A stretch of DNA of 64,000 nucleotides from Takakia lepidozioides. Its lineage: Eukaryota > Streptophyta > Takakiopsida > Takakiales > Takakiaceae. Position 1 is the first letter of the stretch. Each line of letters opens with the position of its first letter. The stretch is from the NCBI GenBank assembly GCA_030704615.1, contig CM060733.1, positions 5,208,001 through 5,272,000 on the forward strand, in the 5' to 3' direction. The notes beneath the pieces were generated by a model. That model was given only the letters and a program-made list of their open reading frames with translations, ran no database searches and was not told the DNA's origin. The position numbers and the translations under genes are program-made. Shown in pieces: positions 44,459 through 56,575 of the stretch.

Positions 44459-46640
44459 AAAGAACCAGTACTGGACCACAAACCACCCATACCAACCACC
44501 CTTATAAACCACCATACAAACCATCAGCAGAGAAGCAGCAATGAATTGAAATACCTAAACAGCTTTAATCAATTCAAACTAATTGAAACAGCTTTGGAAC
44601 CAATGAATTGAAATGAGATACTCCGCATCAGACAAGACTGCACACTCACGAAGCGTGACATACAAGAAACAAATGGTGCTCTATAACCTCTGGAACGAAA
44701 GCGAGTGAGGAAACATAATCAAACCAACAGCGTTGTGGGCGATGTTGACCAACAAAACCAACAATAAAACAAAAACAAAAGCAAATCAACAAATAGATCA
44801 ACAAGTACAGGAACAAACTGAAACAACACAAAAATAGCAAACCAACATAATAAAACAAGCCAGAGCGAGCCAGAGAGAATCACATCAAACCAGATAGAAA
44901 CTGTAAACAAGAACATTACCTGCTAGATGCCTAAGCAATTTCGGTGCCCTGTTGCTGACCTGAAATGCCTGAGCCTTAAGCTTCCACCGCTCTCCCATCC
45001 GCTCTGCTTCCTTCCCGTCTTCTGTCTGCACTTGAATCCGTTGTCTGCTTGCTTTCCTCCAAGGCACTCTCACGCTGCACTGAACTGCAAGCTCTATTCT
45101 CTCTGCTCTCATGGCACCCTGCACAGCACACTCTCTGCTCTTCACGCCCTCCCCTCTTCAAAACTCTTTCTTTTCTAGCGCTAGTCTCTCTTAGCACTTC
45201 TGCAGCGCTTTTGCATACACAATGGAGTGCCGAAAGGGTGGGCTGAATGAGCACACCCCTTATATGGTATCTGAACCATCCTGTCTTTTCAAAATCGAAC
45301 GGTCACACATGTTCCATCCAACATCCATGCAAATATCATCAAATTCATCCTTTCCATTCTGTCCATCCATTTAACGAATGATTAGATGAAATGAAAAAAC
45401 GGATGAATGAACGAGAAAATATGACGTTAATGATCCCTTGCACAGGATCATCAATTATAACCCCACGGGATATTTCCCACACCCCACACATGACGATAAA
45501 TGAAATGTACAAGTCAGATCCTCCTGCGGCATTTTGCCGCTTGGAATTATTGCTCCTGACAATGTCTACATTCGGCGGATTAAGGCGTGGAATATTTCCT
45601 CTCTCACTCATTTACGCCCGCCGCATTCTCGGCCGAGTGTCATAGCTGCACGATTTCATGAAACGCTTATCAACGGCGTCAGGCCTTGATCCATTTGGAC
45701 AGCATTGAATGCGAAATACGTACTGCTTTATAAGCACGAGTACGAAACCTTTGAACCACCGTTATCGTTTTGGCATCATAATTGTGACATAGGGTTCTAC
45801 CAGTAAATGACACTCATTTCCGAAATCGCTCAAAGAGTGCACTCCTGCACCCTCTAGAACCGTTCGATTGTGGCCATATCGATATCAACGGCGCCGGAAA
45901 TCGATCCGCGAGACAATGTATCGCACTATTCCATTGGAGGGGTTCCAACGGGCAACCTGGTTTCCACCTCTATATAAGGTCTGAGTGCAAACTGTTCAAA
46001 CTTCTATCTCCATACCTCTCACTCGCAGATTGTGTTTCCCACACCTCTCTAGTCATCTCCCACCTCACTGCCCATGGCCATAGTGCACCTCTATGAGCAT
46101 CCTGTACCTCTGTGGCCATCGCAGGTGTACCTCTCTGAATTTCCATGATCTCTCGTGTGAACTTCATTTTCTCCCGTAGGAAATGTTATGACATCCGTGT
46201 ATTTTTGATAGTCTACATGTAAATCTACTTATTTCTCATCTGCGCGTTTAGAAATTACGGTCCAATACTCTCCTTTCGCTGTATTTGTCCATCTATCCAA
46301 TTTCCATATTCCGTCATCCATCAAGTCGTGAACCTCCACTGGACAGTCGCGTCAATGCTCACATTCATCCGTCATTACAATTATTCATCCACTAATATTC
46401 ATCCGTCCGAAATTTTTCATCTGTATCTCATGCAACCTCCACTGTACAATGGAGGTTATATAATTAGACTCAATCTTCACATGACATGTTCCAGACCAAA
46501 CAATAATTCCATTTCTATTCTACTTCTCTGAAACGTTCATACGCAAGGGCATTTCTTTTTTTTGTATTGATTCATCTCTGAATAGAGTTTTAACTCATAC
46601 TGCCTATTACTGTGAGTAAGGTTGTTACGGAGGGGTTTTC
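44459..46640. other. No gene recognised; two TATA-like sites
   Basis: About 2.2 kb. A minus-strand TATA (ACCATATAAGG, about 45257-45267) heads a CT-rich stretch with an open frame to about 44980, perhaps a first exon. A plus-strand TATA (CTATATAAGG, about 45971) precedes a CACCTCT-rich region. There are short hairpins (GATCC...GGATC at 45433; GCGGCATTTTGCCGC at 45525). No domain is recognised. Confidence 0.35.
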
Positions 46641-46646
46641 AGTTTC

Positions 46647-47282
46647 TTGAACCTTGCATGTGCAGTGGAGGTTCCGGTGATCATGAGCTTAGAAACTGGT
46701 CAAAGAGTGTTTCTTACTCTTCCCGGATCTTCATCTCCAGTAACAACTGGGGACTGCCTTAATGTCTCCGGGGTTGGGACCTGTCATGGACACCAATTAT
46801 CTTCCTCAACCATTTCAGTGGTTCTCATCTCCTGTGATGAAGCAAACTCATTATGTCCTCTTCCTTATGGACATATGGATGCTAACACCTTGAAGGAGGC
46901 CATGGGGACCCCGGTGGTGTGGAATGTTGGCGAAGTTCATGCAGAGAATAACGAGTATCAAGGAGGGCATGACATGAATCCTGATTTTACGCCGGAGAGA
47001 AGGTATACTGCCGAAAATTCTGACATCGACGAGGATGAATCAATCCACATACCATCGAAGAGTTCTGAAAATCCGAGCGGAGGACTTGGAAGAAACAACT
47101 GGAGAAACTTGCAGTACGTACTGTTGGGTGATGATGGGGGTGCACTATTTGAGGGGAGGATTCAAGCCTGCATTCCGGACGAGGTGATCCTCAATGACAA
47201 ACTGGGAGAGGACGATGTTGGAGTTCTTGTCACCAGAATACTTTCTGGAGGATCTGGATCTTTGATGTCTCTTGTAAAATGA
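46647..47282 (+). pseudogene. Ptta/En-Spm-type plant transposase domain fragment
   Basis: A likely exon starting after TGTGCAG (46664). VPVIMSLETGQRVFLTLPGS, then VTTGDCLNVSGVGTCHGHQL, then PLPYGHMDANTLKEAMGTPVVWNVGEV follow the layout of the Transposase_24 (Ptta/En/Spm) C-terminal domain: V-x-L, kG, an hG-x2-L step, LP...tl..AvG..V-W. The remaining ~110 residues are acidic and disordered, ending MSLVK. The rest of the protein is not found upstream. It lies 0.7 kb from a CACTA terminus at 48514 and probably belongs to that element, which is inference. Confidence 0.5.
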
Positions 47283-47959
47283 CCTTTAATAAAAACACGA
47301 CTTTTGGAAAGTGGGAGACTACTCTCAAATGATCTGGAGAATTTTATTAGATCTTCTACATTGTCCTTGACCTTATGTCATGACCCATGGAGACCTGCTA
47401 GCAGCTGACACCCCAATTCTGAATTGCATCTGTTTCTCTCTGTAGTCCAACCACTACGATGCAGCTAAGCAGGCAGAGATTGAAACACGACCTGCTAAGA
47501 CCAAGCTAAATCTCCCAAGAACCTTGTAAACATCAGGAAGAAATAACAAATCATGGTACTAAGAGCCCACATTTGCAGGATAGACAAAGTTCTTCACATC
47601 GTGCATTAAGAAAAGCCACACCCTGCGATTGCGCTTGTCCCACCATCGTGAGAGCTCCTGCTGTGTACTCAAAATCTGTGAACGTCTCCATTTGCGAATC
47701 ACATGTGAAACCCCTCCTGCGCTTCAAGAAGATAAAAAAAAACGGGCAGTTTGGGCAGTCTCGAAACACTTTGTACGACGACTTCTATTGGCGATTTTTG
47801 GACGGGCAGTCTGGCAGATGGACTAAATTTGACGACGAAACGTGGCGACGATGACATGGCAACGATGACGTGGCACTTTGGCACCCTATTCTTGCTCTAC
47901 ACTAAACTAGCTTCCGACCTTCGGTCGTCGTTAGAATATGAAGATTTCCTTCAAGTTCC
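47283..47959. other. No gene recognised
   Basis: About 680 bp between the transposon-domain exon and the subterminal repeats; short frames only. Confidence 0.35.
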
Positions 47960-48514
47960 TTCTAGGGGGTCCATTTCGTGACGCTTGGGAGTTGCAACCT
48001 CCACAGCCTTAATGCCCAGCCCCCGCCCTAGCCCCAGCGTCGTCGCCGTTGTTGCACCCCCCCACCGCCAGATGCCCTAAGCGACGTCCTTGTGATGACC
48101 TAAGCTGACTGCAACACCATTGCAACCCCCTATGGCGACGCCGTTGTGACCCCCTGGCGTCGCAACATCGGCCGTCCCAGCATGGGGCGCCCTCAGCGAC
48201 GCTTTTGTGAAGTTGAAGGCCGCAAAGCCCCAAAAAAAAAAAAAAAAAAAAACTCTCGTTGTGGTGATGCTGTTGCGACGCCAGACGCCCTCAGTGACGC
48301 ACGGCGTCGCAAGAAAAAAAATCCATCGCAGCGAGGGCCCTCTTTCCCCCTTCATGCCACCTTGCGATGGCTGGGCGTCGCAATGGTGTCACAGCAGGGG
48401 ATTCCGATGCCGAGACATCGCAAAAAAATGCCGCAGGCTCGGCATCAAGGGTCGGCGCCGCGCGGGGTGTGGGGGCGTGGCTGGCGTCGCAAAACCCCCC
48501 CATTTGCTGTAGTG
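47960..48514. repeat. CACTA-element terminus with GCGACGCC subterminal repeats
   Basis: The right edge ends TTTGCTGTAGTG (48503-48514). Its complement, CACTACAGCAAA, is a typical plant CACTA terminus. Inward there are at least eight GCGACGCC/GGCGTCGC motifs in both orientations (for example about 48132, 48158, 48195, 48275, 48300, 48385 and 48483), several forming GCGACGCC...GGCGTCGC inverted pairs, as expected of CACTA subterminal transposase-binding sites. The left terminus was not found. An A-run (about 48231-48252) lies inside. Confidence 0.65.
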
Positions 48515-49058
48515 TTAGTATCAGATTCATAACAAAATACAGTTATAGTGTATACTTCCATGAAAACATCCTAGAAATGCTCTCGGTTTGAGTACTGCAA
48601 CATATGGGAGATGATAGGGGCTCATGCGACAAGGCTGTACTTGCATTGATGAGTTAGCAAGGCTAAGTGACACCATGTACTCTTGGTATTATGAGAAGGA
48701 GAAGGAAGGAAGATCTGATGTATACGAATTAGGGTCTGGAGTATTGGGGTGAAGTAAAGGTGAATGACATCACTTCTGTTCAAATCAGTACTTAGTGTAA
48801 GAAGTAGGTAATCAAGGGAAGGAGAGAAGAAGATAAAACAGAATGGGAGAAGAGAGAGTTGCCTGGTAAAAGGGGGAAATGAGGGATATCATAGTGAGGT
48901 AATTTATGATAAAACCCTGAGCTGACTTGATAGAAAACATTTTAGCTCATCTTTTGTGTGGGTATTGGCTTCTCATCATCTTTGTCCATCGAAAATGTAG
49001 GTACAAATGAAGAAAAATTGCGTCCCAATCCTCATACTCTATATCCTTTTGAGGTAGG
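48515..49058. other. No gene recognised
   Basis: About 540 bp of purine-rich sequence (AGGAGAAGGAAGG-type) without coding signal. Confidence 0.4.
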
Positions 49059-49373
49059 TTGTATGTGATGCCAATTCAGGAGAGGGTTCTTTTCACGATA
49101 GGTGTAGGCCTATTCACGGTTTGGGTGTTGAGGGAGGCTAGATCGATATTGAGGGATAGTGTGAGGGAGGGTATAAGATTAGCTGACGGGGTAAGAGAGA
49201 AGGCTACTGGAAGTATCCAGGATTTTAGGGACACGAGTTTTAGGGATGGGTTAGGATGTCTTACAAATTGCAATGACACAGTGAGGGAGGTACTGAAGGA
49301 GATTAGAGAGTCAGTCCTTGTTTGTGATAGGATAGGTCTTGAGAGTGTTAGGTGTAGTGTAATGAGAAGATAA
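49059..49373 (+). CDS. Unrecognised small ORF, possible membrane segment
   Basis: A 104-codon frame. Residues ~9-25 (VLFTIGVGLFTVWVL) could span a membrane. The rest is Arg/Glu/Asp/Ser-rich and probably helical, with GGGA(T/G)AG repeats in the DNA. No family is recognised and no promoter is evident. It may be a chance frame in a purine-rich repeat. Confidence 0.2.
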   Translation: MYVMPIQERVLFTIGVGLFTVWVLREARSILRDSVREGIRLADGVREKATGSIQDFRDTSFRDGLGCLTNCNDTVREVLKEIRESVLVCDRIGLESVRCSVMRR

Positions 49374-51258
49374 ACATTAGAGAGTAAGACCCTTTTTCCA
49401 TTCCCCTTATTTTTCAGAGGAGCGATGCTTAGCGTCGTTCTTCCAAGGAGACCGAGAGGTTTTACTGCTCAAGCACTTCCTACAAGATGAAGGTGAGCTC
49501 TTCTGCTCGACCACTTCGCATATAGAGGAGCTGGAAATCCTGGAAATCTCTTTTATTATGTAAGGCTTTGCAATTTCTGTGCAATATCTTCCAATTTTTT
49601 AGGATACAAGTTGTGTTTCCTAGGTTTATGACATGCCTAATAGGTCAACAAGTTGAAGTTCAGACCAAGAATGGCACAGTGTTTTCTGACATCTTCCATG
49701 CTGCCAACATTGACATTCAAATGTGAAATCAAGACGTCTTCTTTGAAGAAAGTTTGTGAGTAAAGCTGCAGCTTGAAATAGATTGTTGAACTTTGGTTTT
49801 GTAGAATCAAATATCTTCATTAGACGTCTCTACTTGCGCTTCAGACCACCAATTCCCCACTCCACTCAGACTCGGTAGCCAACATGTATCTTGTTATAAG
49901 CCTTAACGGCTGACTGATCAGCACCTGGAGCTAATTCACGTCTCCCAATCTTACGCATTGTGAACATCTCCTCACCCATGTAGCTTAGATCTCCCAATAA
50001 GTTCTTGAAGTATTTTTATTTTTTTTGTTAACTCGTCCTCATTCTTGGCCAAACTCGGGGGTACTTGTCGGATAAGATTAATGTCTACCAAATGTTTTCA
50101 CTAAGATCTCAATGTGCCAGTGTAACCTACCTACATGGATCCCACATCACAAAAAAACATGTCATATTCTATGGTCTCCTGAAAATTCCCTTGCATCGAA
50201 TAAGTGTGTCTAATTACTAGATGATATGCATTGTCAGGATCTGGCTTGGTAAGCAAGAACTTAGCTCAACAATTTGGACCTGTCGACCAAATTTTGATTT
50301 TTTTCAAGGTGATGTAGCCAATCATTTCTACATCCATATGATTTGTCTCACGATATGAGCATCTTGTTGTAAATTGACGTCGCCACATGCACTACCTAGC
50401 CTGACATTTCAAAAAATAAACCCCTGCTCTAGTGTGGCTGATTCATTCCAAACTTCAACCCTCTATATGTCAGGCTAGTCAGATGATTGCTTTCCCGCAT
50501 ACTTGCCTCTCGTTTGTGGTTTGCAACACTAACAATAACGGAACACCATACAGATTGAGACATGTCTACCACCTTCTACTTCAGAAGCTGCTGTTGTTGT
50601 TGAACTGCATACTTTGAAGGACAATAAGCTCAGTTCTATCCAGCAGAAAACAGTGCGATTTGGGCTACAAACTACAGCAGCTTTCAGGAAGAGCCCAAGC
50701 TGGTGGTGGCACCTGACATGGATGCAGTGAGCACTATTTCTAATCTAGATCGTATACAAAAGTTATTTGTTCAGAAGTCTTAGACTGCAGGGTCTGATGG
50801 GTTGTGCCAAAACTGTCAACTCTACCTTTGGAAAATACTAATGGAAGAAGAGACATCAATCACCTTATTTAACACGTTTATGATCTAGTCTATGATTTAC
50901 CTCTACTATCCTTAAGCCTAAGAGGACAAGTGCATCACAACGATGTAATCCGCCAAAGAGCCATTGCAAGAGCAATGACAATGTGTGCGACTCGTCAATT
51001 TCAAAGGCGATGACTTCGTAACAATCTGAAAACAAAGAGGCACCCATATGTTCCATGATTATTATCTAGCTCCATCTGTTGTCAGGTCAATAAATCCAAC
51101 AGAGAAGAAAAAGAGATTGTAATTGCCCGATGTAGGGGCAGCCTGAAGACAATAACAATTTTCTGATTCATTGTCCAGGATACTCTCACCAGAGAGTGAC
51201 CCTCTTCAGGAACATCCAGAACATTGTTCCCGCACCTCTATTCACTGGCAACTTTGAA
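49374..51258. other. No gene recognised
   Basis: About 1.9 kb, AT-rich, with many stops in all frames. Probably old repeat debris. Confidence 0.4.
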
Positions 51259-51402
51259 AATCTTGAGGCTGAGCCTAAAGCCATGGCCCTGTTGGGGTCT
51301 AATTGCTGAGCAGCTCCCACACAACAGGTTGATGCTTGTGTGAAGGGCTTTCTTATCTGGAAAACCCAAACTTAATTGACTACTGGAGTGAGCCGCTCAC
51401 CA
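51259..51402 (+). repeat. Inverted partial duplicate, left copy
   Basis: About 145 bp whose reverse complement is recognisable at 56397-56575: shared CTGTTGGG(G/A)TCTAA, TTGATGCTTGTGTGAAGGG, TCTGGAAA and CTACTGGAGT blocks. The encoded segment in the right copy reads QQIDACVKGYLEDIWKARTNW. It is an unidentified repeat, perhaps part of a retroelement. Confidence 0.6.
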
Positions 51403-51513
51403 AGCTTCCCGCCCCGAGTTTAAATTTCATTCTGTTGCCGAGGGTTAGTAGGCCCTTGAGATCATCCTTACGGTCCTCGCCCATGTCACAAACTAGAGAC
51501 ACGTTAAGGAAAG

Positions 51514-51820
51514 TGTTAGAATTGAGCAAGAACATGAACAAGAACTAAAGTCTTAGACTAAAGCTAAAACTAAAGCTCTCCTCCCAACCATAGAAACCAC
51601 CATCATACTCTTACCCTTAGACTAATGGCTTCACCCCCGAGCTTGTACAAGAAGGTCTCTAGAAAGTCCTACTTGGTCACTTCCACTTCCACTATGGTGA
51701 GCATCCACCTTCTAGCTATTCACCTTCCAAAGGTGAGTTAAACAAGATAGTCTCTTAGACTTCTAAACCTTTAGCCTTCAAGACTCTTAGTCTTCTAGAT
51801 ATGTTTAATTACTTCCAACA
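51514..51820 (-). repeat. Copia 3' LTR (307 bp)
   Basis: TGTTAGAATTG...CTTCCAACA. On the element strand it starts TGTTGGAAG and ends TTCTAACA. Confidence 0.95.
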
Positions 51821-51833
51821 CTCCCACTCAATT
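51821..51833 (-). other. Copia polypurine tract
   Basis: The minus strand reads AATTGAGTGGGAG directly before the 3' LTR. Confidence 0.85.
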
Positions 51834-51841
51834 AAACCATA

Positions 51842-54800
51842 TTATTGAGCTACTTCGTTTGTCTTTGGAGAAGAGACACCAAGTAAGGCTGAACACTTCA
51901 TGTGTTTTGTTTGTGGTAGACTCTTCGCCAAAACATCCGCAACCATATCTCTTGTAGCACAATAGATCATCTTGATCTCGCCCTTGCATACAACTTCCTG
52001 TATGTAGTGATGTTGCACTTCAATGTGCTTCGTCCTTGAATGATACTTCGGATTCTGACTTAGTGCAATCGCACTTTGATTGTCACAATAGAGAGTCGTA
52101 GGTAGTGATTGGAGATGATCCAAATCTCCAAGCAACTTCCATAACCAAATAGCCTCCTTTGCTGCTTGTGTAATGGACATGTACTCAGCTTCTGTTGATG
52201 ACAACGCTGTTGCAACTTGTCGTTTGCTAGACCAATATACACCTCCACCTGCTAGGAGAAAACAATGGCCTGAAGTTGACTTTTTACTATCAACGTCTCC
52301 TGCCCAGTCAGCATCAGCAAACCCCAACAAACTTGGATCTTTCACTCTCTTGTAGAGTAGACCAGAGGTTGATGTTCCTCTTAGATATCGAAATATCCTC
52401 TTCACTGCTTTCCAATGGGTTTGTCCGGGATTTGAAAGAAATTGTGAGACCACTCCCACTGAATGTGCAATGTCTGGCCTAGTACAAACCATGCAATACA
52501 TCAAACTGCCGACTGCGCTTTGATAAGGAGTTTTCCTCATATCCTCTTGCTCTTCTTGAGTCTTAGGTGCCATATACTTCGTAAGTTTCAAACCAACTTC
52601 AAGAGGAGTTGATGTTGGCTTACTCATCTCCAACTTAAACCTTTGTAGAATTGTCTCAATGTATTGTCGTTGATGCATGAATACTGAATGGTTCACTCGA
52701 TCTCTGCTGATTTGAATATCAAGACAGAACCGAATCTCACCCATGTCAGTCATGGCAAACTCAACACTGGTTTTTGGCAACAACCTGTGATGATCGTTGG
52801 TGACAATGATTGTGTCATCCACAAATAGAGCTATGACCACAAATTGCTCTCCCATCTTTTTCACATAGACGTTTGTGTCAGCAATGCTTCGCTCAAATCT
52901 TGCTTTTAAGAGGTAAGCATCGATCCTGGCATACCTAGCTCGAGGACTTTGTTTGAGTCCATACAAACTCTTTTGCAGCTTACACACAATAAAACTTCTC
53001 CTTGTACAAACCCTTCAGGTTGTCTCATGTAGATCTCTTCTTGTAGTTCTCCATTCAGAAATGCGGTCTTAATGAACTTCGTGATCATGTTGAGCTGCAA
53101 GAGCTAACAACACTCTGATAGAATAAATCTTCACCACTGGTGAGAAGGTTTCATTGTAATCCACTCCTTGAATTTGTGCATAGCCTTTAGCTACAAGACG
53201 AGCTTTGTACCGGTAAATAGATCCACCAGCTTTGTACTTCAACTTGAAGATCCACTTGCAACCAATGGCTCTTCGTCCTGTAGGTAACCTAGTGAGTGTC
53301 CATGCTTTGTTTTGCATCAATGAATCCAACTCAGAGTTGATTGCTTCTTCCCATTGTAGTTTGTCTGGAGAGCGCATCGCTTCCTCATATGTAGCAGGCT
53401 CAACCACTTGTGATGCTTCTTCCATAGCTTCAATGGCACTCATAGATGTAATCAGCCTACTAGGAGCTTTTCTTTCCCGCTGAGATCTCCTTAGAATTGG
53501 CACATCTTCAACTTCATCTCTAGAGTCCATATCAACAAGTGGTTCACCAACTTCGACTCCTTGATCAACTCCATCAAGTTGAACACCTCCATCATTTGCT
53601 TCAGCCATCTCTTGTATTGGCTCCTCATAAGACTCCTATTGGAAATGGTGTAATGGCTCTAAGGTCATTCCCATGTCATCTTCTCCCACTACCAAAGAGG
53701 GTATGAAGCCTTCATCAAACACTACGTCCCTACTGTGTTTGACAGCCTTAGTTGTCTTATTGAACAACTTATATCCCTTCACACCTTCTGTGTAGCCAAT
53801 GAAGATGCATCCTTCTGATTCGAAGTCAAGTTTCCTTCGCTTCTGAGTAGAGATATGGACATATACATGACATCCAAAAAAATCCTACAATGAGCCATAC
53901 TAGGCTTTTGACCACTCCATACCTCTTCTGGTGTTTTTCCCAACACTGATTTGGTAGGTATTCTGTAGATATGCTGCAGTGCCAACAGCTTCTGCCCAAA
54001 AATGATTTGAAAGATTCACTTCTTTCAACATACTCCTTGCAGATTTTTGTAGTGATCTATTCATCCGTTCAGCTACACCATTCTTCTCAGGTGTATATGG
54101 AACAGTAAGCTGTCAAGCTATTCCATTCTCTTGACAAAACTGATTGAAAGCCTTTGAGATGTACTCACCACCATTGTCAGATCTCAAAATCTTAAGAGGC
54201 TTTCCAGTTTGTTTTTCTTCAAATACTTTGAACTCCTTGAATTTCTCTAGCACTTGACTTTTCTGCCTTAGGAAATTCACTCCAACCCTCTTTGATAAAT
54301 CATCAATGAATGTCACAAAGTACCTTGCTCCTCCAAGTGATGTGGTTTGCATTGGCCCGAACATATCAGAATGTACAATCTCCAATATACTTGTGGCTCT
54401 TCGTCCACCATCCTTAGGAAATTGATCTCGATGTTGCTTCCCTTCCAAGCAACCTTTGCATAGACACATATCGCTCATCTCCTTCAATGGTAGTCCTTCC
54501 ACAAGATGGCTTAAGAGTTGCATCTGTCTCAACTTCTTAATACTCACATGACCTAACCTTCTATGCCACAACTCTGTTTCTGACATGACATGTGTAGATC
54601 CCAACTGTGGTGAAAATGTGGTAAGAGCACTAGAGACATGATGTTGTAATCTATACAAGCAATTATCAAGAATAGCTCTTGCTACCACAACTCCTGAGCT
54701 ATCTCTGATAGTACAACTCTTATCTTGGAATACCACTCTGTATCCCTTTGCAACAATTTGCCTTACAGATAGCAGATTTTTTGTTAAAGTACGAACATGT

Positions 54801-55909
54801 AGGACATTTTCCACCTCTATGGTTTCCCCTTCATTGAGCATAAAAGAGACTGAGTCTTCCCCACCAATGACATGCTTGCTATCATCTCCCAAAAGAACAT
54901 ATTGTGTAGGTGAAAGAGATCTATATGATAAGAAATGCTCTCTCTCTGAACTCATATGTTGAGATGCTCTAGAATCAACATACCACACATGCTTCTGTCT
55001 CGTAGTGGCTGAGAGAGACACAACAAATAGAATAGCATTTCTCTGATGAGTAGCTATGTTCCCTTGACTCTCTCTGCTGCTCTCATCTGCAATGCGCTTT
55101 CTACAATCCTTGATCATGTGACCAAGTTTCTTGCAATAAAAGCACCTCACTTTGGCCTTTTTGATCTTTGAGCTAGATTGAGGTTTCTGAAACCTCTGGG
55201 ACTTCTGAGACATATGTGAAGGGAGTCTTCTATTCAAGACTACTCCAGTCTTGCCTGTGAACAAAACTCTGTCTACCTCTATAGACGTACCTTGACCTTT
55301 TCTTCTTGTTTTCTCCTTGAGGAGAAGTCCTATGACAACATCAATAGTTAAGTTGGTTTGTCCTGCTAGAGACACCACAAAACCATCATAGGATTCAGGT
55401 AAGGTTGCCAATAACACCACTGCGGCGTGTTCATCAGTCACATTAGTTCCCACAGAGACTAGTTGATCTCGCAACACACAAAACAAATTCAAGTGTTGTT
55501 CAACTGAGTCTGACTCAGTCATCTTCAGACCATAGAACTTTTGCGTCGCATACACTTGCGATGTGACATCCTTCGTCTCATATATGTTTGCTAGCTTATC
55601 CCAAACATCCTTAGCAATCTTAGAACTTATAATGAGATGCAACTGATTGTCTCTCAAGCTTGTGATGATGCTAGCTCTTGCTTTCTGATCTTTCCTATCC
55701 CATATGGCTTGGCCAACAATAGTGTCAGGTCTTGGGACTGATCCATCAACCACTCCCCATAGATCTTTGTCTAGAAGGACCATCTCCATCATAAACTTCC
55801 AAGTTTGATAGTTAGCTCCATTGAATCGATCTTCCACTCTCACATCTAATGCACTCGTCATAGACATAGAAGGAGGATTGCTAGAAGACGATGCTCCAGC
55901 CATAATCAA
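51842..55909 (-). pseudogene. Copia gag-pol polyprotein, frameshifted
   Basis: From the N-terminus on the minus strand: Gag (NGANYQTWKFMMEMVLLDKD at ~residue 30; UBN2-type), zinc knuckle CFYCKKLGHMIKDC (intact C-x2-C-x4-H-x4-C), and protease motif DSRASQHM (the usual DSGAS has Gly changed to Arg). Then come the GAG-pre-integrase domain (ELWHRRLGH...CLEGKQ) and integrase with IVHSDMFGP and LRSDNGGEY. A TGA after NGIA (54113) cuts the frame where related elements have an Arg codon; a C-to-T change would explain it. Integrase C-terminal remnants lie at 53985-53779. Reverse transcriptase starts at 53608 (GCKWIFKLKY; YKARLVAKGY), shifts near 53085 and 52960, and has FVDDTII as catalytic box. RNase H has GFADADWAG and STEAEYM. 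It is not functional as read. Confidence 0.95.
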
Positions 55910-55951
55910 GTTCTCTCAATCTCAACTACCAACTCTCACCTAGAGAAGAAT

Positions 55952-55964
55952 GGCTCTGATACCA
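55952..55964 (-). other. Copia primer binding site (initiator tRNA-Met type)
   Basis: The minus strand reads TGGTATCAGAGCC directly after the 5' LTR, the standard plant copia primer site complementary to the initiator tRNA-Met 3' end. Confidence 0.95.
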
Positions 55965-56271
55965 TGTTAGAATTGAGCAAGAACATGAACAAGAACTAAA
56001 GTCTTCGACTAAAGCTAAAACTAAAGCTCTCCTCCCAACCATAGAAACCACCATCATACTCTTACCCTTAGACTAGTGGCTTCACCCCTGAGCTTGTACA
56101 AAAAGGTCTCTAGAAAGTCCTTCTTGGTCACTTCCACTTCCACTATGGTGACCATCCACCTTCTAGCCATTCACCTTCCAAAGGTGAGTTAAACAAGATA
56201 GTCTCCTAGACTTCTAAACCTTTGGCCTTCAAGACTCTTAGTCTTCTAGATATGTTTAATTACTTCCAACA
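55965..56271 (-). repeat. Copia 5' LTR (307 bp)
   Basis: Same length and ends as the copy at 51514, with about nine substitutions. Confidence 0.95.
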
Positions 56272-56396
56272 GGAAGTTTTATGCGTAACTTCATTTGCCT
56301 CTCAAAGAAAATGTACTCGGAAGACTTTGTTTGCCGTAGCCTTGTCAGACAGAGACCCCGCGCCCAATTTGGACGGAAACAGGGGAATAAACATTA

Positions 56397-56575
56397 CCTT
56401 GGTGAGGGGCTGACTCCAGTAGTGGGACTTACCTTGAAATAAACAATGCCAATTAGTTCGGGCTTTCCAGATATCCTCTAGATAACCCTTCACACAAGCA
56501 TCAATCTGCTGTGTGTGCAGCTCAAAAGTTAGATCCCAACAGGACCAGGGCTTTAGTCTCAGCCTCGAGATTTTA
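56397..56575 (-). repeat. Inverted partial duplicate, right copy
   Basis: Inverted relative of 51259-51402. On the minus strand a frame (within 56601-56302) is open through this copy and on to the edge of the Copia 5' LTR. Origin unknown. Confidence 0.55.

Larger units (their letters stand above)
51514..56271 (-). mobile_element. Complete Ty1/copia retrotransposon, 4,758 bp
   Basis: Two 307-bp LTRs, primer site, gag-pol and purine tract are all present in order on the minus strand. The flanks GAAAG (51509-51513) and GGAAG (56272-56276) differ by one base and are probably a mutated 5-bp target duplication. About nine substitutions separate the LTRs (roughly 97% identity), so the insertion is fairly old. 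Confidence 0.95.

Noticed and set aside
44976-45254. Minus-strand frame below a TATA-like site
   Set aside because: Low-complexity Glu/Arg/Ser composition and no credible start codon context. Kept only as a note on the intergenic entry.
47451-48514. CACTAC at 47451 as the left end of the CACTA element ending at 48514
   Set aside because: Only CACTAC matches; the following bases (GATGCAGC) do not match CACTACAGCAAA, and the 3-bp flanks (AAC and TTA) differ.
48077-48532. Overlapping open frames at 48.1-48.5 kb
   Set aside because: GC-rich subterminal repeats of a CACTA end give open frames on both strands; no domain.
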